Source: Liolophura sinensis (lineage: Eukaryota > Mollusca > Polyplacophora > Chitonida > Chitonidae). Taken from it: 64,000 bases of DNA. Positions 33,919 through 44,665 of the stretch are shown here, piece by piece; within the stretch, counting starts at the first letter, position 1, and every line of letters starts with the position of its first letter. The notes under the pieces were generated by a model, which worked only from the letters and a program-made list of their open reading frames with translations, was not told the origin of the DNA and did no database searches. Made by a program: the position numbers and the translations under genes. Location of the stretch: assembly GCF_032854445.1 (NCBI RefSeq), contig NC_088303.1:13151501-13215500 (forward strand). Direction: 5' to 3'.

Positions 33919-36666
33919 TTAGGTAGATTTTACAGCAGACACTAGTCTCCGCCAAAAGAGTGCCTCGCCATGCCTGTTGCTGGTCCTCTCAATGTATGTC
34001 TGGTTGTGGATGACATCTATCATTTCAGCAGATAGTTCGCCGGTTGGTATTTCCTCGGTGAGAACCATTACCAGGACATCTCTGCCGCTGTGGATTCCTT
34101 CCATTCGGGCCATATTCATTTCGTATATGCACCACTTACTTTTCAGGAACTTCCGAGAGAGGAAAACAACCGTTTTCTTACTGTTCTGGATGGCATGAAG
34201 AATGTTGTCAGTGACATAAAGTCCGGGGATAAAATCTCGTTTGTCTATGCAGAGTTTTAAGCCAGCTTCTATTTCAAGGCGGGGTATAACTTGCTCTCGT
34301 ATGAACGTACGATCGGAGTCCTCGTAAGACAGGAAGGCGTCGAATCCATAGGGAGTTATCTCAGCGTCATGGAGAGACTGATACCCTGTCCTCTTGCGCC
34401 AGTTGGAGGCCATATACAACAAGTACTTGAGCTTCCATTGGTGACGATGTAAAACCCCAGCCAATAAGATTATTGAAAACAAAGCTAGGCATGCGCATGT
34501 CCCACCTATCAGACCAGTGTAAGAACGACATTGCAGTTTCAGATGTTCTAAAACAAACCTGCTCTTTGATAAAGACACAGATGTACCATTCTCGAGCGAG
34601 CAAAATGTGAGGTTCAGGTTAACTATACTGACGTGCGTTGTTGTTACCCATTCAATAAAATACTGTGTATTACAATCACATTTTAGAGGATTTCCAAAGA
34701 TATCGATGTGAACAGTACCAAAGCTCTGAATAACATCAAGGTCTCGACAGAGAGCCATAGGCAGCGAATGGAAAATGTTGTTAGAAATATTGAAGCTCTT
34801 CAGATTGACTAGTTCAGAGATGCTTGCATTCCAGCTGGACAGGTAGTTGTTCGATAATTTCAGATTTGTTAGATTGGTAAGTCCTGAGAATAGATTAAGA
34901 CTTACAGCTTTCAGCTGATTATCATGCATGTGAAGAGTGTTTAAAGCTGTAAGGTTACGGAAGGTTTCGTCCCCCAAGCCGTTTCCCAGACGATTTTGCG
35001 CAATGAGCAATGTCTCTAAGCTTGACATGTGGGCGAAAAAAGTCTCAGAGACGTAATCACAGTTATTTCCTGTTAAGTCGAGGTACAGCAGGCTTTCCAC
35101 CCCTTTTACAGGTCCTTCCCATCTATTCAATTCATTCTGAGCTAAGTACGCATATCTAATAGAGGAGTCGACCAACTGTACGGCAGGAATCGTAAACTGT
35201 AACTTGTAGGTTCGAGCGAAGTTCACCATCCATAGCTTAGGCGGTAATGACAGTTTGTAAAACACTGCTCCATTCTCACTGTTTTGTACGGAGATGTAAT
35301 CATAAATTTTGCTATCTCTGTCTAAAATGTTCTTTCGCATAGTTTCCTTAGACTGAGGACTACGCTGTACTCCATTGTCTTCTTGATCGTTTGCGTAGAA
35401 TTCTTCAACTTTTCTCATCCGGAGCAGATTGTGGAGTTGTCTGTTGTACGTGTGTATGTTGTTGTGTGAAACACGAATAACCCTGAGTGACAACGGTAAC
35501 GCCGTAAGAACACCTTCTCCAAGCTGACCAATCGAATTGTTATTAAGGTCTAATTCTTCAAGTTCGGTATTAGCGATGTATTTAAGGTCGTCTGCAGATA
35601 TTGCAGTCAGCGACGGTTTGGCGTGGACGCGTTGCATAATCAGCCGCCGAACATTGGAATGCTGCAAGCCATACATGCTCATCCCTACGCCTTTAATTTC
35701 CAGATACTCGTTAAAGCTGAAGTCAATGGTGTCTAAATTCCGAAGATTGCTGAGGGCTTCTTTGTCAATCCAACTAAGATTGCAATGGCTCAGTATTAAA
35801 TTTTTTACTGAAATGTTCTGGAAATAGTGGAAAGTGTATGCAGATACTGACGTAAATAGCGGAGAATTCGACAGGTCCAGCGTTTGTATTGACGTCAACC
35901 GACGAAAACCTTCCCCAAATATTCTGTTGTTTATTCCGTTAATAAGAAGAGTTTCCAAAGATTTCAAAGTGCTTAACGCTGTATCCGGATACATGAATGA
36001 TTGGTCATTTGAGTAAGACGGCGATTTCAAGTTCATATACGTCAGATTTGACAAAGGTACAAAGACGTCACTGTCAAACGTAGATGTCGACATGTTCAAG
36101 GAATTTCCGTTTAGATGAAGATGTTTTAGCCGGGTTAACCCCAAGAATGTTCCCGACACTAATCGCGAAAGGCGATTCTCGGAAAGATCTAATATTTCCA
36201 AAAGGACCAGAGTTTCGAAAGATCCAGGCGAAATGTCTTTTATCCAGTTTTCACTTAAATTGACTTCCGTTGCTTCTTTCGGGATGTTGCTTGGAACAGA
36301 TGTAAGATTTTTGTGCGAACAGTCCACAAGGAAACTTTCTCTCATTTGGTGACAAAGGCAGTGTAGAGAAAGACTGGTGTTACATATATCCTCGGTTGCA
36401 GGTCGTATTGTTGCCATGGCGTTGTCAAGCGCTCCGTGTTTATGAGTGTCATCATACTGGTGTCGAACGTTGTTCCGTACGGCCGTTGTAGACTTAGTCA
36501 CGTAAGTTTCTTGTAACCTTGTTGAAAGAGAATTTTTGACCCGACCCATGCCAGCTTGACGGCCTGCTGTTTTGTCTACGACAATGGCAGCAGTTAAAAC
36601 CACAATATGCAGAAAACTCTGTATTATGTTTGAAGCCCACATCGTCGTCTCTGTCTCAGCTTGCAA
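33919..36666 (-). CDS. TLR: Toll-like receptor, single coding exon (915 aa)
   Basis: Pattern-recognition receptor of the cell or endosome membrane that signals through MyD88-type adaptors (family knowledge). Residues 9-30 (MWASNIIQSFLHIVVLTAAI..) form a signal peptide, so Met9 (36642) is a likelier start than Met1. An LRR N-terminal cap (CNTS..CLC..VDC) lies near 95-117 and LRRs run from about 130 to 655. A non-LRR break of charged sequence lies at about 420-480. One LRR C-terminal cap (NPLKCDCN..) is at 659-713, a membrane helix at about 718-740 and a TIR domain at 773-912. TIR box 1 FDAFLSY is at 775-781, the BB-loop RDFIPG at 830-835 and box 3 FW at 904-905. The single cysteine cluster before the membrane gives the vertebrate-like (sccTLR) layout. 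A possible acceptor at 36691 (GTTTACAG on minus) suggests an upstream 5' UTR exon. No frameshift or stop; it appears functional. Confidence 0.97.
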   Translation of the reverse strand: MQAETETTMWASNIIQSFLHIVVLTAAIVVDKTAGRQAGMGRVKNSLSTRLQETYVTKSTTAVRNNVRHQYDDTHKHGALDNAMATIRPATEDICNTSLSLHCLCHQMRESFLVDCSHKNLTSVPSNIPKEATEVNLSENWIKDISPGSFETLVLLEILDLSENRLSRLVSGTFLGLTRLKHLHLNGNSLNMSTSTFDSDVFVPLSNLTYMNLKSPSYSNDQSFMYPDTALSTLKSLETLLINGINNRIFGEGFRRLTSIQTLDLSNSPLFTSVSAYTFHYFQNISVKNLILSHCNLSWIDKEALSNLRNLDTIDFSFNEYLEIKGVGMSMYGLQHSNVRRLIMQRVHAKPSLTAISADDLKYIANTELEELDLNNNSIGQLGEGVLTALPLSLRVIRVSHNNIHTYNRQLHNLLRMRKVEEFYANDQEDNGVQRSPQSKETMRKNILDRDSKIYDYISVQNSENGAVFYKLSLPPKLWMVNFARTYKLQFTIPAVQLVDSSIRYAYLAQNELNRWEGPVKGVESLLYLDLTGNNCDYVSETFFAHMSSLETLLIAQNRLGNGLGDETFRNLTALNTLHMHDNQLKAVSLNLFSGLTNLTNLKLSNNYLSSWNASISELVNLKSFNISNNIFHSLPMALCRDLDVIQSFGTVHIDIFGNPLKCDCNTQYFIEWVTTTHVSIVNLNLTFCSLENGTSVSLSKSRFVLEHLKLQCRSYTGLIGGTCACLALFSIILLAGVLHRHQWKLKYLLYMASNWRKRTGYQSLHDAEITPYGFDAFLSYEDSDRTFIREQVIPRLEIEAGLKLCIDKRDFIPGLYVTDNILHAIQNSKKTVVFLSRKFLKSKWCIYEMNMARMEGIHSGRDVLVMVLTEEIPTGELSAEMIDVIHNQTYIERTSNRHGEALFWRRLVSAVKST

Positions 36667-36864
36667 TTGAACCTCAAATCAAACATCTGTAAACATAAAG
36701 TTGAACATAAGATTATTTCCTTCATTTGATTGTTACTTTTAGCTGGGTTTATGTCCTTTTGAAATGCATGATGCTGATTGGCTTTGTAGGAGGAAAATGC
36801 TAAACCTCGCCAAGTACTTAACAATCGTCCCAACATCATTCTAGCAATAACCCTGGGAATACTA

Positions 36865-36945
36865 GTAGTCAATAACCTCAAGGCTAATTCCCAAAACGAA
36901 GTTAACACAAAGAACTAGTAAAGTATATAAAGGATAAGAGGCATA
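36865..36945 (-). repeat. Retroelement 3'-end repeat, short copy
   Basis: Contains AAGGCTAATTCCCAAAACGA and AAAGAACTAGTAAAGTATAT, matching the copy at 57.5 kb. About 230 bp upstream of the TLR reading frame. Confidence 0.65.
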
Positions 36946-37210
36946 CTGTATTGTCTTATTTCTGAAGGACGTAAGTAGGGTGTACATTTCATGAGTTTTT
37001 AAAAGTAATTCTAGACCAGTAATGCCTAATGTTTTGCAATTAACATCAATGCATATCTTCCCCTCAACCATGTTGCTATAGGGGCGTGTAATTTGCTGGT
37101 ATTTAAGCATTAACATGACCAGTTACACTAAACCTCTGAGGTAAACTGACATCACGTCGTATTTTATCGGTTACGTGTGACCATTTGTCGGCCATTACTC
37201 GCTATATGCT

Positions 37211-37287
37211 GTTTTTTTTTTGGTTTGTTTTTTTTTTTTGTTTTGTTTTGTTTTGTTTTTTTTTTTTTTGTTTTTTTTTTGTTTTTT
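37211..37287. repeat. T-rich low-complexity tract
   Basis: Runs of T separated by single G. Confidence 0.95.
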
Positions 37288-37854
37288 TGCATCCAGGGAG
37301 TTTTATCGAGTGTATAATACGGAGATTTATCTATATACAGACGAAATATTAAATTTCCTTCAACTAATAAAAGTAATATTACACTGGCTCGAATTAGATA
37401 TCACTTTTGGTATTACACACCTCGACGCCATGACGTCACAAAGACACATTTTGTTATATGACTTTCCAATCAGAAGCAGAAAGACGTCATAATACAAATT
37501 CAGTCAACTTTACAAGACGTCATGCGCGACGTCACGCTATACACAAGCCTGTGAAGGTCTACAGCCAAAAACATTGCTGAAACCTGTTCACATACACACA
37601 ATCAATATATTGTCAAAATATAAATAATAAATAGAATATTGCACACTGGAGGTTGAATATCATAAATACTTTTCTCATAAAAGATGGACATGATAACCCA
37701 CGAGACGCGAAGCCTCCCACTTGACAAATAATTATGACATTCAACCTTCACACTTGCAATATCCTCTATGTATTCTTTTTACGTTCAGAAATACAAGATA
37801 AAAATAAAAATAGTTGCGAGGGGCGTAAATTTAGACAAATGTGCACGGTCATAT

Positions 37855-38130
37855 ATTTATTTATTTATTTGGCTGTTGTTTAATAATTTTTCAGAACTGT
37901 TCACTTATACGATAGCTCCTAGAGCCTTTCCTCAATGTGGTCGCTGTGAGTTCAAGTCCAGCTCATGCTGGCTTCCTTTCAGGTCGTACATGAGAACGTG
38001 TGGCAGCAACCTGCGGATAGTCGTGGGTATCCCGTGACCGGTTGCCTCCCATCATATTAGAAGTATAAGTGAAATATTCTTGAGTACGGTGTAAAAACAT
38101 CAATCAAATAAATAAACAAATAAATAATTC
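37855..38130 (+). mobile_element. SINE family A with an inverted tail at its left end
   Basis: Starts with a tail-like TTTATTTATTTGGCTGTTGT in inverted orientation, then GTGGTCGCTGTGAGTTCAAG onward in plus orientation to an AAATAAAT tail. This looks like one copy inserted into or joined with the tail of another. Confidence 0.85.
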
Positions 38131-40650
38131 ACTTCACAAATGGAGAAAACATGCGTAAACCACTACACCTTCGACATGCTGCTTACAAACTTTCCAGAGG
38201 TGCACGCCGTATACTGATAGAACACAAGTGGTCGACAACGGACGCAAACAGCCTTATAAGTGACGTCACCAAAGTCCCGCAGGGACAGAAGATCTACACG
38301 TTGCATGTCCAACGCCGAAACTGAAAGCGCTCCTAATGTGTCTTAGGGATGACAAAGACACTCATCTTAACCAATCGACTACCAACCACAAATGTAAATA
38401 CCATCGACATTGTGATAGCTGGGTTCAGGTGAAATGCGGTCGGTACTTTGTATTTATGAAAGTATTAAGACAACATCTTATAAATTTTAAAACATCACAG
38501 GGGCAGACACCTACACGACGCATATACTTCCATGAAAAGTTCTTTACAGGATTGTCAGAAATGTTTTAAAAAATCTTGTTAAATGACTGCAATGTTCAAA
38601 ATTTAGTACACATCAGTTCGTTTGAGAAAGAATTATACCTACCCAGCAAATGCCCGCATCTGAAGAAGTATTCGCTAATTTGCATGTAGTAGGAAGACCT
38701 ATAACATTAAAACCCCGTCATTAATACGCTATCCAAGCTTCAATGCAGAGCTAGGCACATTTTATACGTGTGTCCCCAACTGACGAACAGCTAACTGGAG
38801 GATTGGAATAAATATGTTGTCATATGATATGTTAAATTTGTATAAGCATTTGTATAAGCATTTGTATAAGCATTTGTTTTAAGCATTGTTATACCACATT
38901 GTCAGGAGGAAGTAGAGATGTCAGCCTGCCATGCTGCTATACACTAGTGTAATCACTTCCTCTTATGCGTGAAAATCCTATTCGTGGACTTGCCCTAAAC
39001 ACAACGCAGGCGTATACCTCTCGCCCACATAAACATAAAAATGGTCCCACATATTTAATATGTTTATATGTTTCCGAGGAATAATTTCAACTTTCAAACT
39101 TCAGTAAAATGTTGAGTTTTTGCGGGCTGTCCAACAAGGTCAAACTGTGATAGCTAGTTTGAACATGGCCATTATTATGCGATGAAAATTTGTGTAAAAT
39201 CATGCTGTTAATTCTCATGACAAAACCAGTGAATTTTGTCGCGCCTACTGGAAATTGTACCACATTTACAAATGAGGTAATGTTCCAATCAGTTGAGAAT
39301 ATAATTATGGCAGCCATATGTAGTAGAAATTGTATCATATTTGCATGTAAAATTAATGTCCCCATCAAATGACGTTATAGTAGTTGTCGCGTCCAGTGCA
39401 AATTGCAACATTGTTACCATGTCTCTATAACGCAATATCTCTATATCTATATCTCTGTCCCTTGCAGCGGTAGTAATTGTAGTAGTCGGTTCAAGTGGAA
39501 ACTGAGCTAGGCCTATACACACAGAGCGCCGTGAAGTAGACACTCAGTTCGCACGAGATAATCAATATCAGCATCTTAGATGTTGATACATCTTGACGAT
39601 TTTGTGTACACGAGAGTAGCGCGAGGATACCATTACTCGGACTCAATCGCCGAGTAAAGAAATTCAGAAAAATACATGAGAAAGAGTGAGATTTGTATGA
39701 AGACTTCGACGTGAATAACAGGTTTAGAAAGGACTTCTTGAAAAATGTTTATTTTGGCAGTGGTGGAAGAGAAGCTTCCATTACGTTAGATTAGCACTCT
39801 CCAAGGTAATACTTTCCAACATGTTTAAAAAATGCAAAAACTAAAAAATAACCTAACACCGACTTAAAGTTTAACCAAGAAAATGGATTGCTTAATGTTC
39901 CAGACAAAACACCATTTTGTGTAATTCTAGAAAAGTGACGTCTAATAAATTGCAATCACTGCATTGTTTTTGTTTTCTTTTTTTATATCTAATTCTGCCC
40001 CTAGCCATGGTGCTAGGGGGCGCGTGATTTGCAACTATCTTAATCTTAATTATATTCTATTGTTTGGAGTCATTGGAATTAGTTAGATTACATTAAGTAG
40101 ATACCATTAGTTTCCAATCGTGCCTTTTCGACATGTCGCCCATTAACAGGATTCACCTGCATGTGAACATAGGTAACAGATACATAATTTTCACATAAAG
40201 AACGATTCCGTATATTACCATAAATACATAGATAATTGTGACTGATCGCAATTCCTAACAGTGATTGTATAATTATAGTAGCTATGGACACAGAAGCGTC
40301 ATTTATACCGCTTATCTTATTCCCGCTAAAAAAAATTCTGATTTGCAGAATTTACAACGTTCACATTGATAACACGTTTAACACTCTTCCGCATGGGTGC
40401 GTAGTCGGTTGTACAAAAGCTAACATCGACGTAATTCTTAATACCAACCTTTTTTTTCATATACAAATCTATTCGGGTGTTATAGTCTCCACTAAAGTTA
40501 ATAGGCCGTTTCATTGCTAAAATATACGTTTGAACAAATGTGCCTTGAACTGAGAAACATCAGTCCCTGTTTCTTTTTTGCTGCTTTCTTCTTTCTCTGG
40601 CATTGCTTTAATGATGCATGAATTGGACTAATACAAAATAAGCACAACGT
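38131..40650. other. No gene recognised
   Basis: A four-copy 12-bp repeat (TTGTATAAGCAT) is at 38837-38879. Frames of 60-93 codons have no motifs. Confidence 0.45.
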
Positions 40651-40651
40651 T

Positions 40652-41172
40652 TGCTGTACTACACGTGTTACGGGAATACTGAACAGTAGCCACAAACGGA
40701 AATCCAATGTTCACGTACTGCACTACACGTGTTAAGGGGATACTCAACAGTAGCCACTAACGGAAATCCAATGTTCACGTACAGCACTACACGTGTTAAG
40801 GGGATACTCAACAGTAGCCACAAACGGAAATCCAATGTTCACGTACTGCACTACACGTGTTAAGGGGATAGTCAACAGTAGTCAAAAACGGAAATCCAAT
40901 GTTCACGTACTGCACTACACGTGTTAAGGGGATACTCAACAGTAGCCACTAACGGAAATCGAATGTTCACGTAATGTACTACACGTGTTACTGGCATACT
41001 GAACAATAGCCACTAACAGAAATCGAATGTTCACGTAATGTACTACACGTGTTACTGGCATACTGAACAATAGCCACTAACAGAAATCGAATGTTCACGT
41101 AATGTACTACACGTGTTACTGGCATACTGAACAATAGCCACTAACAGAAATTGAATGTTCGCGTAAAGTACT
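40652..41172. repeat. 64-bp minisatellite, eight units, each with an ACACGTGT palindrome
   Basis: Eight head-to-tail units, each with CTACACGTGTTA, CAGTAGCCACTAACGGAAAT and CCAATGTTCACGTA. The first five use a TTAAGGGGATACTC variant and the last three a TTACTGGCATACTG variant, showing stepwise expansion. Every unit contains the E-box core CACGTG. Confidence 0.97.
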
Positions 41173-41194
41173 ATATTTACATGTATTAGATTTA

Positions 41195-41525
41195 TTTACT
41201 TATTTACTTGATTGTCGCTTAATGCTATACTTAAGAATTTTCACTTATATAAGACGGCAATCAGCTTTGTGGATGAAGAAGACGGGAGTGCCCGGCGTAA
41301 ACCAATGTCCTTTGGCGAGTTACTGACGGGTTTTCCCCACATGTGGTAGAAAGGTGGTCTTATTAGACTACACAAATGTTAGACTATACAAATGACCAAT
41401 GCCCTAGTAACAGTGATATGGGAAGGAAATTTACAAATTCCTTGTACATGACCGGGCAAGAACTCGCATCCCCTGTTTCTTAGCGATTAAAAGGTGACCG
41501 CCTCTAACCACTGGGTACAGAGAAG
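41195..41525 (-). mobile_element. SINE, third family, near full length
   Basis: Tail TTTACTTATTTACTTGATTG on plus; on minus the right end carries a tRNA-like head (GTACCCAGTGGTTAGAGGCG and GGATGCGAGTTC). The body includes the block GGAGTGCCCGGCGTAAACC. Confidence 0.7.
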
Positions 41526-41914
41526 TACTGCGTACCCCCCATCCCCCCCCCACCCACCCCAAAAAAGCGAACGTAAGGTACATATATTTCTTGTAAATAT
41601 AACATAGCGAAATATGTAGTACAGATGTAATCCAGCGCTTTATTAACTGAGCGGACGGAAACTTCCCGCTATCTCCTGTTAGTATAAGCAGTTACACCCT
41701 GGCCACTTAAATCATTCCCCTCTCCATGCTTCCCAGGTTTTCTGGTCCCAGAAACATAACCGTCGTGATATATATGGCCTATGATTAATTCTTGAGCGCG
41801 GAGCTACACACGAACAATTTCATATATAAAGTTCTTGTCTCTTTCATAATTTCTTTGATTTCTTTACTTATCACTACAAGGCATAATAATATAACATAAA
41901 AGACTAAATCAACC

Positions 41915-42035
41915 GTGGAGATTAAAACCAGAGCAGCGATGGATAGTGCGATATAGTTGGCAATGGTCACGCGTAAGAAATGGTGAAATCGAGCCTCTTG
42001 TCACTTAACCTCAGGGCTTTATTCCAGCTGTTCAT
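41915..42035 (-). repeat. Leader-like repeat, copy 4, with intact start codon
   Basis: On minus, ATG at 41970 opens MTIANYIALSIAALVLISTV, a good signal-peptide-like stretch, and the frame stays open for 61 codons. The upstream flank (42000-42035) has the conserved AATAAAGCCCTGAGGTTAAG block. Confidence 0.75.
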
Positions 42036-42039
42036 GCGC

Positions 42040-43300
42040 AAATGTTCAACAACCTATACACCTGCTAGCATCATACCTTAAGCACATTTATGTTCCAACA
42101 GTGCAGTTGCACAGTGTTAATGTATAACCCATCAGCTGCCTGGCACTGAAAACATGCTCACTGAAAGGAAAGCTTCCGAGAGCTTTATGTGACTTACACA
42201 TATACGGATCATACTGATGGAGGACGAATGGTGTTCAGCGAAAGTTAGTCTGTGCCTTTTGGCCCAGCAAGCAGCGAGAAAGGGGAAATTCACATGAACA
42301 TCCGCGTACGAGAACATATAACAAGGACAACATAAAGTTTAACTTACCGAAAAGTCACCACCCTTGCCAGCTGTATACAGGATTTGATCTAATTTGTTGT
42401 TTTGCAGGCTGTCGTGCAAGAAAACATAAATGTGACAGGTGTCGTGTTTCGCTGTTCACGCCTCAGTCTGTAACGTCATTCGCTGCTTTATTTGCGGAAC
42501 TCTGGATTTCGTAAATATGAAAATGAAAATGAAAGTAGTGCAAACATCTTCATGCATAGAGAGACAGTTTCCTGTACATTTTGCTGACACAGATATGACT
42601 TTTTCATTAAACCATTGGACTTTGTCGTTACAAGAGGGGTTATGTGGTTTTTTTGGGGGGGGTCTATGTTCGAAGGAAGATTGCAACATACAGTGCACGC
42701 TAGGGTTAGTTCGTCTTACGTTTATTTATTCACTCATTTATTTGTTTTCTTGATTTCTTGTTTAACGCTATACACATACGTTAATATACGTTTATATATT
42801 AAGTCGAATGCATGTTAACATTGTGGAGATTTTTTTGTTGTTGCACAAGCAAACTTGAAAGACATTTCATTTCGACTCCCAGATTGCGCAATACGCTAAA
42901 CTGCGAAGTTTACCGAAAAATAACATGTAAAATGAACATAATTGTTTTATAAATATAACAAACTGTTGTTAGGATACAACGGAGTATAACTTCAGTTTTT
43001 AGAGCCATCAAAGGATTAAACCGGGACGTATTAAATCGATTCTTTTATCCCCTTTTCCCACGTGTATATCCCACCAAAGCAGTAAAGCGGGCAGCATTTA
43101 AGTGAATACAGTTTGTAAAATGTTTGAGAGAAAGAAACTCGTCTTTGGTTTTCCTGTAAAGATCACCTACCTTTTCAGCAATATAAGTACAAAATCATGA
43201 ATTCCAAATATTTTAATTATGAATATCCACAACCAACAAGTGATTCATGGCAGCGCACTAACTCGAAACTATACCCCTTTGTGATGGGTGTGACCAATAC
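42040..43300. other. No gene recognised
   Basis: A 104-codon plus frame (42439-42753) contains several Cys but matches none of the TCS exons and has no plausible splice set. Not called. Confidence 0.45.
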
Positions 43301-43326
43301 TGTTGCCCACTGAGGAATTCAGAAAT

Positions 43327-43344
43327 ACACACACACACACACAC

Positions 43345-43436
<92 letters not shown>

Positions 43437-43463
43437 CGCTATGTTATGGGTATATATATATAC

Positions 43464-43543
<80 letters not shown>
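43327..43543. repeat. (AC)n(TA)n microsatellite in two tracts
   Basis: A short (AC)n run is followed by about 90 bp of (TA)n. A 17-bp interruption with TTTCGCTATGTTATGGG comes next, then a second (TA)n of about 90 bp with minor breaks. The long open frame of alternating Ile/Tyr across it is an artefact. Confidence 0.98.
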
Positions 43544-43544
<1 letters not shown>

Positions 43545-43659
43545 TTATGTTGAACCCAACTATATAAAAAGCACGCCAGATAAAATACAAACTGAGAAAC
43601 TCGTGTATACAAGCTGGAATTTACTGACCTTAAACTTGTACACTATACAAACCCCAATA

Positions 43660-44280
43660 TGACATGAATGCTTGTGCAGACGATGGAGATGATATTCTGT
43701 GCAACTACGATGAACCTTTAAGGTATTTGTACAGTTTGGGTATTTGGTATTTGATGACTCCAGTTACTTTATCTGGAAAATGTTCACCAAATATGGATAC
43801 AGCCATGTAGATGTGTAGTTGGAAGTGCGCCTGCTTGTTGAACAGGTTTCAAGGAAATAGTACTCGGATATGCGAATGAAATTTGCTTTTGCATCGAAAA
43901 TAACGATTCAACGAAATGTACGAATACCTCTGCATGTTGTCAGACTCAAATATATATCAAATAAGAAACAAAGGCTATTTCAATGCTGGATGACCACATC
44001 GGTGTGTAATAATGTAAGGTCTATCAATTTTGTTACTGTCGAATGAAGCTGCAGGTGAATTTGACAAGTAGATGAGCGATCAGGGGCCCGTTTTATGAAG
44101 CAGTCGCAACATGCGCCTGACATAAGGCCCATGACAACCTTGGCAAGTGCGCTTGGTGTTCAAGAAAGTGAGAAGATGTTTAAGCCTTCTGTGCTTGCTG
44201 TACAAATCAGGCATCTTTAGGATAACTTAGCCCCCATCTTGGATTCTCACAAACGTACATGTACTATGAATCCATTCATT
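43660..44280. other. No gene recognised; left limit of the TCS-C duplication
   Basis: GGGGCCCGTTTTATGAAGCA at 44091 resembles the end of a dispersed element, but no matching second end was found. Homology with the 50.5-kb copy starts at about 44282. Confidence 0.45.
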
Positions 44281-44537
44281 CACGCAAGAGCGCCGGCTTT
44301 CGCGCTTGCGCTCTGTGTGGTTAATGACTTGAGCCGCGTTTGTATGCAATCATCTCCATGTGCTCTAATTGGATATTATTATCCACCTTGTTAAGCTATT
44401 ACACGTAATAACTAGAGGTAATGGCGTTTGAGAAAGGAAATCTGCCAGCTATATGAACTGTGTGTACTAATCGCCAAAAGCTGACCACTCTTAACAGCTG
44501 ATTGCTGTGTCAAAGGTCGAGTATATTACCCTTTCAG

Positions 44538-44545
44538 TATAAAAA
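44538..44545 (+). promoter_or_regulatory. TATA box of TCS-C
   Basis: TATAAAAA lies 121 bp before the start codon at 44666. The surrounding 160 bp is conserved in the decayed copy, where TATAAA is at 50695-50700, so the promoter was duplicated with the gene. Confidence 0.7.
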
Positions 44546-44665
44546 CTTGATTGCCTTGTATACCAATTGTAACGATCAAATTACATAGGTTTGATCGGAC
44601 TGTCAGGGGATATTTGACTCAGTAAGTGCTAGATTGACCCGTTTCTGCATACACGACAGGCAAAC

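Larger units (their letters stand above)
36667..37854. other. 5' flank of the TLR gene; repeats only
   Basis: Holds a retroelement 3'-end fragment (36865-36945), a poly-T/TTTTG tract (37211-37287) and otherwise unrecognised sequence. Confidence 0.5.

Noticed and set aside
42439-42753. Cys-containing 104-codon frame, considered as another TCS exon
   Set aside because: Cysteine spacing and phases do not match any TCS exon; a G-tract and low-complexity end make it unlikely.
43303-43662. 119-codon frame of alternating Ile/Tyr
   Set aside because: Translation of an (AC)n(TA)n microsatellite.
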